Assembly (NCBI GenBank): GCA_003454605.1
Contig: DMKD01000165.1
Location: 1 to 6,093, forward strand
DNA length: 6,093 bases
Direction of reading: 5' to 3'
DNA from: Spirochaeta sp.
GTDB lineage: Bacteria; Spirochaetota; Spirochaetia; UBA9216
The notes under the pieces are model-generated. The model saw only the letters and a program-made list of their open reading frames with translations. It was not told the DNA's origin and ran no database searches. Positions within the stretch are counted from its first letter, which is position 1. The number at the start of each line of letters is the position of its first letter. Of the stretch, positions 1 to 5,422 are shown one piece after another. Position numbers and translations under genes: made by a program.

Positions 1-417
1 AACCGAAACAGGTACTGCGTAGTTTTTTCCGTTTGCGAGTGTTATTGAATCGATGACACCGGGAAGCGCTCCATCCGCGACACTGTCGCCGGTTATGTCA
101 AGATAAAACCCATCCATAGCCGCCTGAACATAATCAGCCTTGTTCGGCCAGTGAGTGAGCACATCCGGAACATCATTGGCTGCAAGTCGGCTTTGAAGAA
201 CCTGATCATGATCAGAAACATGAATCTGTTCGACCTTGATTCCGGGGTTCTCAGCCTCGAATTTCGCGATCAGTTCATCAAAAAGATCAACAACCTCTCT
301 TTTTCTTTGAAAAAATTCAATCTCTACAATTCCTTCTTTTTCCTGCTCTCCGGCTGCGAATGCCGCGAGCGGAAAAAGTACCGTCAGACCGATTAAAACT
401 AAAATAAGTTTTTTCAT
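1..417 (-). CDS. Sugar ABC transporter substrate-binding protein (family 1), N-terminal part
   Basis: This is the first 139 codons of an extracellular solute-binding protein; the gene runs off the left edge with no stop. Residues 1-21 form a typical signal peptide (MKK, then a hydrophobic core, ending LAAFA) with likely signal peptidase I cleavage before AGEQE. No lipobox cysteine is present, so a soluble periplasmic protein is expected. The mature start reads VEIEFFQRK, then ELIAKFEAENPGIKVEQ at about 50-64 and NDVPDVLTHWPNKADYVQA at 81-99. This is the usual family 1 pattern of a first beta strand, a helix ending in 'F...NPGI.V', and a 'DV' ligand-site loop. The start codon is supported by GGAGG at 427-431, nine bases upstream. 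It follows the oxidoreductase gene on the same strand but has its own promoter and operator. Membrane permeases are probably encoded beyond the left edge. The ligand is presumably a sugar or glycoside; it cannot be read from this fragment. Confidence 0.88.
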   Translation of the reverse strand, partial: MKKLILVLIGLTVLFPLAAFAAGEQEKEGIVEIEFFQRKREVVDLFDELIAKFEAENPGIKVEQIHVSDHDQVLQSRLAANDVPDVLTHWPNKADYVQAAMDGFYLDITGDSVADGALPGVIDSITLANGKNYAVPVSV

Positions 418-439
418 CTAATCTCTCCTCCATTTTTTA

Positions 440-456
440 TTTCTTACTGTAAGTAA
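440..456. promoter_or_regulatory. Operator copy 1 (17-bp palindrome)
   Basis: The sequence TTTCTTA-CTG-TAAGTAA differs by one base from the consensus TTACTTA-N3-TAAGTAA. It sits just downstream of the predicted -10 of the binding-protein gene and upstream of its GGAGG site. A repressor bound here would block initiation. The same element occurs at four other promoters in the window and is probably bound by the ROK protein encoded at 3242-4444 (inference). Confidence 0.75.
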
Positions 457-484
457 TTTAATCACGAGATTCATCAGCTGTCAA
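456..484 (-). promoter_or_regulatory. Putative sigma-70 promoter of the binding-protein gene
   Basis: Read on the minus strand, a perfect -35 box TTGACA (484-479) is followed after 17 bases by TTAAAT (461-456), a 4/6 match to the -10 consensus. The 17-bp operator 440-456 begins at the last base of this -10 box. The promoter lies in the gap after the oxidoreductase stop codon, so the transporter can be transcribed separately as well as by read-through. The assignment is by consensus only. Confidence 0.55.
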
Positions 485-518
485 ATTTTTTATTTCAATA
501 AACAGATTTCAATGACAA

Positions 519-1733
519 TTACAGCCTAATCCCTGCATTCTTAAGCATTCTCTCTACCATTACAGGTTTTCCCGTTCTAACACTTTCTTCAGCAGCAGCA
601 CCGACTACAACGGACCAGAAGCCTTCTTCAGCTGTGGCTGTAAGAGTTTTAGCACCTCTGATGTTATCGACAAAATACATATGCTCATAAAAGGTGGCAC
701 CGCTGTGTCCGCTGCTTTCAATCATCTTAGGATACTGAGGTGAGCCTTTTCGCGACGGCCCGTTTTCTCCGCAGAATAATTCATATCCGGTCTGAAGTCC
801 GTCATTACTCATAAAATCCTCCTGCTCCCATGTTCTGAGAGTTCCTTTTTCACCACAGACTACAAGTTCTTCAAAAAACAGAGGGGAAAACATGCAGAGA
901 TTGAAACATGCTCTCACTCTGTTTTCATAATCAACAATAACAAATGCATTATCAAGAATATCTGATCTAACTCCGTCATATTCAAAATCTCTAAAATTTA
1001 CATCCTGGCCACCAGAAGCTGTAACCCGTACTGGTTTCGAACCGGCGAAAAGGTTAAAAATGTCAAAGTAGTGGCAGCACTTCTCGACCAGTGTTCCCCC
1101 GGAATATCTTGACTGTTTGTTCCACTGCCCCACTTTATCAAGAAAGGGGATTCTCCGTTCAGCGATATTTATCATCTTCACATCTCCGAGCAGCTCCTGC
1201 GTCATAACATCCCGATAGGCTTCAACATACGGTGCCTTAAACCGGTACTGAAGTCCAAGCTGAAAAACCGCAGGATATTTTTCGGCAATTTTTCTAATCT
1301 CCATTGCATCATGAACTGTGGTTGCCATTGGTTTTTCCATGAGAATATGCTTACCAGTCGAAGCCAGTTTTTTCAAAACATCAAGATGTGTATAATTAGG
1401 CGTACAGATTATCAATCCGTCCGTCTCAGGGTCTGAGGCAACCTCTTCTATTGATTTATAGATTTTCACCTCACGTGAAGGGTCAATTAATTTTACCGTC
1501 TGAACAGCAGCTGCTATACCGGCAGGATTAGGGTCCCATACAGCTGTAATTCGGGCACGTCCCTCCATTTCAGTGATTCTGATATGCTCAAGGCCCATTA
1601 TGCCTGTTCCTATAACTGCAAATCTCAGATCGTTATCCATCGGCGCCGTATAATGTCTGTCTTTTTCGGGCAGATACCCGAAGCGCTTATCCTTTGAGAG
1701 TGCTCGTTTTAATATATCCTGTTCTGTTGTCAT
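519..1733 (-). CDS. Gfo/Idh/MocA-family NAD(P)-dependent oxidoreductase
   Basis: The 404-residue protein has the two-domain layout of the family. The Rossmann nucleotide site is GTGIMG at residues 42-47, strand 4 is IICTPNYTH at 108-116, and the hallmark lysine lies in EKP at 133-135. The substrate-domain motif GGTLVEKCCHYFD at 212-224 supplies the usual His/Asp pair (H221, D224). An unusual charged arm of about 35 residues precedes the Rossmann fold. The upstream start is preferred because AGAGG (1741-1745) precedes it by seven bases, whereas the alternative Met32 (codon beginning at 1640) has no good ribosome site. It is first in a leftward unit with the sugar-binding protein and divergent from the isomerase, each promoter carrying the shared operator. 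Members oxidise or reduce sugar hydroxyls, and some (GH109, GH188) use bound NAD to hydrolyse glycosides. The substrate is not identifiable from sequence; family assignment is firm. Confidence 0.93.
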   Translation of the reverse strand: MTTEQDILKRALSKDKRFGYLPEKDRHYTAPMDNDLRFAVIGTGIMGLEHIRITEMEGRARITAVWDPNPAGIAAAVQTVKLIDPSREVKIYKSIEEVASDPETDGLIICTPNYTHLDVLKKLASTGKHILMEKPMATTVHDAMEIRKIAEKYPAVFQLGLQYRFKAPYVEAYRDVMTQELLGDVKMINIAERRIPFLDKVGQWNKQSRYSGGTLVEKCCHYFDIFNLFAGSKPVRVTASGGQDVNFRDFEYDGVRSDILDNAFVIVDYENRVRACFNLCMFSPLFFEELVVCGEKGTLRTWEQEDFMSNDGLQTGYELFCGENGPSRKGSPQYPKMIESSGHSGATFYEHMYFVDNIRGAKTLTATAEEGFWSVVVGAAAEESVRTGKPVMVERMLKNAGIRL

Positions 1734-1753
1734 GCTTCCGCCTCTTTAATTAG

Positions 1754-1770
1754 TTACTCAAGATAAGTAA
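1754..1770. promoter_or_regulatory. Operator copy 2 (17-bp palindrome)
   Basis: The sequence TTACTCA-AGA-TAAGTAA has one mismatch to TTACTTA-N3-TAAGTAA. It overlaps the predicted -10 of the oxidoreductase promoter and lies just upstream of the AGAGG ribosome site. It is a likely target of the ROK repressor encoded in this window (inference). Confidence 0.75.
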
Positions 1771-1795
1771 AAACCCGAAAAGTATAGAATGTCAA
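1766..1795 (-). promoter_or_regulatory. Putative promoter of the oxidoreductase gene
   Basis: On the minus strand a perfect TTGACA (1795-1790) is followed after 18 bases by TTTACT (1771-1766), a 4/6 -10 match. Five of its six bases belong to operator copy 2. The box is back-to-back with the TTGACA of the divergent isomerase promoter, ten bases away. Confidence 0.5.
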
Positions 1796-1805
1796 CACCT
1801 TAAAA

Positions 1806-1834
1806 TTGACAATGGATAAAAAATATGATTTACT
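1806..1834 (+). promoter_or_regulatory. Putative promoter of the isomerase gene
   Basis: A perfect -35 TTGACA (1806-1811) is followed after 17 bases by TTTACT (1829-1834), which runs into the operator sequence. It mirrors the oxidoreductase promoter on the other strand: same -35, same -10 hexamer, same operator position. An alternative -10, TATGAT at 1824-1829, would be only 12 bases from the TTGACA and is less likely. Confidence 0.5.
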
Positions 1835-1850
1835 TACTTTGTGTAAATAA
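1834..1850. promoter_or_regulatory. Operator copy 3 (17-bp imperfect palindrome)
   Basis: The sequence TTACTTT-GTG-TAAATAA has two mismatches to the consensus. A second register, TTACTTA-CTT-TGTGTAA at 1830-1846, also has two mismatches, so two overlapping half-site arrangements are possible. It lies at or just downstream of the isomerase -10 and upstream of the AAGGA ribosome site at 1856-1860. Confidence 0.6.
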
Positions 1851-1866
1851 ATAACAAGGAAGTTGT

Positions 1867-3183
1867 ATGAAACAGAGAGTTAAACTTGGAATAGTATGCC
1901 TGGCACGGAAAACATTTGACTACAAAGCCGCCGAAACCCTTTTTAAAAAAATTACCGACACGCTTTCCGGACTTGAAAATACCGCGATTACAGCTATTCC
2001 TCAGCTCTTGATAGAGCCTGAAGAGGCTCACTCTGCAGCGCTTAAACTTGCTGCAGACGATATTGACGGACTTGTTATTATCAGCGGGACCTTCCATCTT
2101 GGACATCTTGCTCTTGAGCTTGATAAAATCCTGCATAAACCGATTCTTTTGTGGGGTCTTCCCGAACTTGAATATAACGGCGGCAAGATAAGATTGAACT
2201 CGGTATGCGGAGTAAATCTCAATGCGTCTAACCTCTATAAAAGCGGGATCAGAAACTATCATGTTAATATCGGTGAAGACATTGATGAAAACTGGGTGGA
2301 TGCCATCCGTATTTCAGCAGTTCTGCGATCAGCTAAGATTGGTCTGCTGGGATACCGGGCAAAGGGCTTTTTCAACCTTGGGGTATATGATCTGAATGTC
2401 TACAACAAAATGGGCGTTTTAATAGATCATTTTGAACTTGGTGAAATATGGAACAGGAGTGTCCCGGAAGATGAACTAAAAAAGCGTCTGAAACAGCTTG
2501 AGGAAACCTTTGAAATGGATGAGCTGTCTACAGAACAGATTAATAAGGTAGCCGAACTCTCTGTAAAACTGAACAGCTTTATGGATGATAACAATCTGTC
2601 TGCCGCCGCAATACGGTGCTGGCCTGAATTTGCTGCTGACTTCGGAATTTCACCATGCGCCGCAATGTCTCTGCTGCAGAGCGAAGGACGAATTATTGCA
2701 TGTGAAGGAGACATCGAAGGCGCAATTTCAATGCTTGCCCATTCAGCAGTCGGAGCAGAAACGCCATATTTGTTCGATTTCTCTCAGGTTGACTTTGAAG
2801 AGGACAGTGCTCTGCTATGGCACTGCGGAGTAGCTCCGTGCAATCTTTGGGACGGTAAATGCAGCCGCTCTCTCTCGACATATTTTGCAGGAGGCAAGGG
2901 CGTAACTGCCGACTTTGTGCTTAAAGACGGTGATGTTTCTGTTGTGCGTTTTGATTCAGCCGGTACCGATTACCGCATTTTCCTCAGCACCGGTACTGTC
3001 ATTCCAATGGAGAAAGAGCTAAGGGGAACATATATGAAGGTCAGGTTTGAAAAATCTGTAAAAGATGTTCTTCAAACAGTGGTGGATAACGGGATTGCGC
3101 ATCATGCGTCAGTTGTATATGGTGATTTTATCAAACCATTTGAAATATTCGCCAAGATTACCGGCTGGGAAATTATCCGCTAA
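1867..3183 (+). CDS. L-fucose/L-arabinose isomerase-superfamily protein (aldose-ketose isomerase)
   Basis: This 438-residue protein resembles the compact relatives of FucI and AraA, shorter than FucI (about 590) and AraA (about 500). The N-terminal alpha/beta region contains GLVIISGTFHLGH at 68-80 and LLWGLPE at 94-100. The catalytic half has RCWPEF at 250-255 and ACEGDIEGA at 278-286. E280 and D304 are 24 residues apart, exactly the spacing of FucI metal ligands E337 and D361. A late AHHASVVYGD (411-420) can supply the histidine equivalent to FucI H528. HCGVAP at 319-324 is another conserved-looking block. A divalent-metal aldose-to-ketose isomerase working in the cytoplasm is therefore expected. 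The start is supported by AAGGA six bases upstream. It is monocistronic, divergent from the oxidoreductase and under its own operator. Substrate unknown; a sulfosugar or other 6-substituted hexose, a 6-deoxyhexose, or a branched pentose are possibilities given the nearby split transketolase. Confidence 0.85.
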   Translation: MKQRVKLGIVCLARKTFDYKAAETLFKKITDTLSGLENTAITAIPQLLIEPEEAHSAALKLAADDIDGLVIISGTFHLGHLALELDKILHKPILLWGLPELEYNGGKIRLNSVCGVNLNASNLYKSGIRNYHVNIGEDIDENWVDAIRISAVLRSAKIGLLGYRAKGFFNLGVYDLNVYNKMGVLIDHFELGEIWNRSVPEDELKKRLKQLEETFEMDELSTEQINKVAELSVKLNSFMDDNNLSAAAIRCWPEFAADFGISPCAAMSLLQSEGRIIACEGDIEGAISMLAHSAVGAETPYLFDFSQVDFEEDSALLWHCGVAPCNLWDGKCSRSLSTYFAGGKGVTADFVLKDGDVSVVRFDSAGTDYRIFLSTGTVIPMEKELRGTYMKVRFEKSVKDVLQTVVDNGIAHHASVVYGDFIKPFEIFAKITGWEIIR

Positions 3184-3193
3184 GATATTTAAC

Positions 3194-3235
3194 GAAGAAT
3201 ATGGCGGCGGGGTTCTGTTCTGCACCATATTCTTC
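3194..3235. terminator. Bidirectional hairpin between convergent genes
   Basis: GAAGAATATGG (3194-3204) is perfectly complementary to CCATATTCTTC (3225-3235), an 11-bp stem with a 20-base loop. It lies between the isomerase stop (3181-3183) and the ROK stop (3242-3244). The flanks are only moderately T-rich on either strand (CTACTTCTATAT on plus, TTAAATATCT on minus) and the loop is large, so it is a weaker match to an intrinsic terminator than usual. Position and symmetry suggest it serves both genes. Confidence 0.6.
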
Positions 3236-3241
3236 CTACTT

Positions 3242-4444
3242 CTATATATCGCCGGAAAAGAAATCCTGAAAAACAATATCACATGCGCCCATTCCTGCGT
3301 GAAGGGGATTGTAACAGACAGCTTTAACTCTGATGTTTTGGCCTTCAGAGCGATCATCGACACAATTAAGAAAGGTGAACGCTTTTTCCGAAAGATAATT
3401 ACTTAATTCGATGCTGCGGCTTATGATCAAAAATAGATCCGGTGAGAACAGATGCATCAGATTTTTTAGTGCATAAGCTAATATTTTTGCTTTTTCATCC
3501 AGAACTGCCTTCAGTTTCGAGCTGTCATCATTAGATATGCCTGAAATCTGCTTATCCATATATTTAATATCAGGTAAATTTTTGCTGTCTCCAACGTCTG
3601 AAAGAATAGCTTCCTCAGAAAGATATGTTTCCAGGCAGCCTTTAAAACCGCATGAGCATTGCCGCCCATCGGGATCAACTGACATATGCCCTATTTCCAT
3701 TGTAGTTATATTCCCGGAGGTCATTATCTTACCGCCGTTAATATATGCGCCGCCTACTCCTCCGCGAATCAGGACAGCCATGATATTCTCAGCATCCGCA
3801 GGATGACTGCTGCTGTATTCATTCATGGCCAGAACCGAACAGTTATTATGGACGAGAATCGGTACTTCAAATCTTTCTTCAAGATATGCTGCAACCGGCA
3901 ATCCGTGGAGTCCATTAATCCTTGAATAATAAATAACTTCTCCCTTCTCTATATCAACCTTACCCGGAGCACCGATACCAATCCCGGCAAGCTGCTCAAG
4001 TTCAATTTTCTTCTTTTTAAGCGAATCTTTAATAAGCATGTAGATAATTTCAAGAACAGCATCGCCGTCAGAATCTTTTCCAATTGCGACACTGCTTGAA
4101 TATACAGGTTCACGTATGAAATTAGAAATTACAACAGTTGCCGATAAAGCCCAGAATTCAACACCGATAACATACAGGGCTTCCGGGTTAAGTCGATAGT
4201 AAACCGGTTTTCGGCCCTTTTTTTCTGAGGTTTCTTTTGGAATTTCCGAAACCTGAATCAATCCGGCTTCCTCGAGGTTTTTAAAGATACGAAGAATCGT
4301 CGGAGCTTTCAATCCAGTCATCTCAACTACTTCACTTTGAGAAAGGAGTGCTTCTTTCTGAATAAGCCTGAGTACAAGCTTCTCATTCCCTTTTCTGACA
4401 TCTCTGCCGCGCATCGCTGCTCTTTTGCTATACATCAGTTCCAT
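3242..4444 (-). CDS. ROK-family transcriptional repressor
   Basis: The 400-residue protein has a winged-helix DNA-binding region at about 20-63 (SQSEVVEMTGLKAPTILRIF, then LEEAGLI). A ROK sugar-kinase-like domain follows: GIGIGAPGKVD, GGVGGAYINGG at about 228-238, EIGH at 250-253, and the zinc motif CSCGFKGCLE at 263-272. H253, C263, C265 and C270 match the spacing of the Mlc zinc ligands. The kinase signature ENDAN reads HNNCS at 199-203, so the catalytic Asp is Asn and phosphorylation is unlikely; it should act as a sugar-sensing repressor. It is divergent from the transketolase genes, and an operator copy precedes its own start, implying autoregulation. The start is uncertain: no Shine-Dalgarno precedes the ATG at 4444, and Met4 (4435, weak GGA) or Met11 (4414, AAAGAG) are alternatives. 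It is the natural candidate to bind all five palindromes. Confidence 0.93.
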   Translation of the reverse strand: MELMYSKRAAMRGRDVRKGNEKLVLRLIQKEALLSQSEVVEMTGLKAPTILRIFKNLEEAGLIQVSEIPKETSEKKGRKPVYYRLNPEALYVIGVEFWALSATVVISNFIREPVYSSSVAIGKDSDGDAVLEIIYMLIKDSLKKKKIELEQLAGIGIGAPGKVDIEKGEVIYYSRINGLHGLPVAAYLEERFEVPILVHNNCSVLAMNEYSSSHPADAENIMAVLIRGGVGGAYINGGKIMTSGNITTMEIGHMSVDPDGRQCSCGFKGCLETYLSEEAILSDVGDSKNLPDIKYMDKQISGISNDDSSKLKAVLDEKAKILAYALKNLMHLFSPDLFLIISRSIELSNYLSEKAFTFLNCVDDRSEGQNIRVKAVCYNPLHAGMGACDIVFQDFFSGDI

Positions 4445-4482
4445 TGTAGGGAGGATTATTATTTATGTAAAGCCTTAATTCC

Positions 4483-4499
4483 TTACTTGATGTAAGTAA
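4483..4499. promoter_or_regulatory. Operator copy 4 (17-bp palindrome), before the ROK gene
   Basis: The sequence TTACTTG-ATG-TAAGTAA has one mismatch to the consensus. It lies 38 bases upstream of the annotated ROK start and supports autoregulation. The promoter is not clear: TTTAAT (4504-4499 on minus) is a fair -10, but no convincing -35 stands at the right distance. Its centre is 70 bp from operator copy 5. Confidence 0.75.
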
Positions 4500-4513
4500 T
4501 TAAACATATCACC

Positions 4514-4542
4514 TTTACAAAGCTCCTCGCTGATGCTATATT
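4514..4542 (+). promoter_or_regulatory. Promoter of the transketolase operon
   Basis: TTTACA (4514-4519) and TATATT (4537-4542) are separated by an optimal 17-base spacer, and the -10 is preceded by TGC, an extended -10 signature. Transcription would begin near 4549, a few bases before the perfect operator at 4553-4569. This is the best consensus promoter in the window. Confidence 0.7.
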
Positions 4543-4552
4543 ATGCTTGTTA

Positions 4553-4569
4553 TTACTTACACTAAGTAA
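4553..4569. promoter_or_regulatory. Operator copy 5 (perfect 17-bp palindrome)
   Basis: TTACTTA-CAC-TAAGTAA is an exact inverted repeat and the best representative of the motif. It lies at the predicted transcription start of the transketolase operon and ends seven bases before the AGGAG ribosome site. Binding here would block promoter clearance. Confidence 0.82.
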
Positions 4570-4586
4570 CTTTTGCAGGAGTTGAA

Positions 4587-5420
4587 ATGAATGAATCCCG
4601 ACTAAAATTATTGGAAGATAAAGCCGGCAAAATCAGAATTCAGACTATCGAGATGATAGGAAATTTGGGCGTGGGCCACATTGGCGGTGCGCTTTCAATA
4701 GTGGAAGTGCTTACAGCACTTTATTTTGATATCATGGATATTGACCCGGCCGATCCCGGGAGAGAAAACAGGGACAGACTGGTCCTGTCAAAAGGGCATG
4801 CTGGCCCGGCATTGTATTCCACGCTCGCCGACAGAGGATTTTTTCCCGAAAGCTGGCTTAAAACTCTTAATGTTGGAGGAACAAACCTTCCAAGTCATTG
4901 CGACATGAACAGAACTCCGGGAATTGATATGACCACCGGCTCTCTCGGACAAGGTTTATCGGCAGCTATCGGTCTTTGCCTTTCCAATCGAATAAGCAAA
5001 ATTGATAACCGTGTATTCGCAATCATCGGCGACGGCGAAAGTAATGAAGGTCAGAATTGGGAAGCGGCTATGACAGCGGCTCATTATAAGCTTAAGAAAC
5101 TAATTGCGTTTACAGATTACAACAAGATGCAGATTGACGGCATGACAATTGATATCATGGATCTGGGAGATATCGAAGGTAAATGGTCCAGCTTCGGTTG
5201 GAATGTACAGAGAATTGACGGACACAATATTGATGCAATAGTAAAGGCTGTGAAAGAAGCTGAGGTGCAGAATGCTTCAAACTCCCGACCGTCAATGATC
5301 ATACTGGATACAATTAAGGGTAAGGGATGTTCATTTGCAGAAGGAAATCTCGGCAATCATAACATGGTATTCAACAGTGAACAGGCGGCAGAAGCAATCG
5401 CTGTTCTGGAGAAAGGATAA
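4587..5420 (+). CDS. Transketolase, N-terminal (thiamine-diphosphate binding) subunit
   Basis: The 277-residue protein matches the N-terminal half of transketolase as found in split, two-subunit enzymes. Visible motifs are GVGHIGGALSIVEVL at 28-42 with active-site H31, LSKGHAGPALY at 67-77, GSLGQGLS, and the thiamine diphosphate and metal motif running from GDGESNEGQNWEA (148-160) to DYNKMQIDG (177-185). Length is normal for this subunit. The start has AGGAG (4577-4581) five bases upstream. The stop is two bases from the start of the C-terminal subunit gene, so the two are co-transcribed and probably translationally coupled. The enzyme transfers a two-carbon ketol unit from a ketose to an aldose in the cytoplasm. 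Placement beside a sugar isomerase and under the shared operator points to a dedicated catabolic transketolase rather than the housekeeping enzyme. Confidence 0.93.
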   Translation: MNESRLKLLEDKAGKIRIQTIEMIGNLGVGHIGGALSIVEVLTALYFDIMDIDPADPGRENRDRLVLSKGHAGPALYSTLADRGFFPESWLKTLNVGGTNLPSHCDMNRTPGIDMTTGSLGQGLSAAIGLCLSNRISKIDNRVFAIIGDGESNEGQNWEAAMTAAHYKLKKLIAFTDYNKMQIDGMTIDIMDLGDIEGKWSSFGWNVQRIDGHNIDAIVKAVKEAEVQNASNSRPSMIILDTIKGKGCSFAEGNLGNHNMVFNSEQAAEAIAVLEKG

Positions 5421-5422
5421 TA

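Noticed and set aside
151..396. Plus-strand open frame of 81 codons
   Set aside because: It lies wholly antisense to the ABC binding-protein gene, which has a signal peptide, family motifs and a good ribosome site; this frame shows no recognisable protein features.
492..513. Short direct repeat ATTTCAAT (492-499 and 506-513)
   Set aside because: Eight bases in an AT-rich spacer is within chance, and it coincides with no promoter or operator element.
1821..1850. TATGAT as -10 of the isomerase promoter, with the TTGACA at 1806
   Set aside because: The spacer would be only 12 bases; TTTACT at 17 bases is a better geometry.
1834..2262. Minus-strand open frame of 142 codons
   Set aside because: It is antisense to the N-terminal part of the isomerase and to its operator; its composition is irregular and it has no known motif.
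3065..3406. Plus-strand open frame of 113 codons spanning the end of the isomerase and the terminator
   Set aside because: It overlaps the isomerase end in another frame, the hairpin, and the 3' part of the ROK gene; it is a chance frame.
440..4569. The repeated palindromes as an insertion-sequence or CRISPR-like repeat
   Set aside because: They are single short sites placed only at promoters, with no regular spacing, transposase or target duplications.
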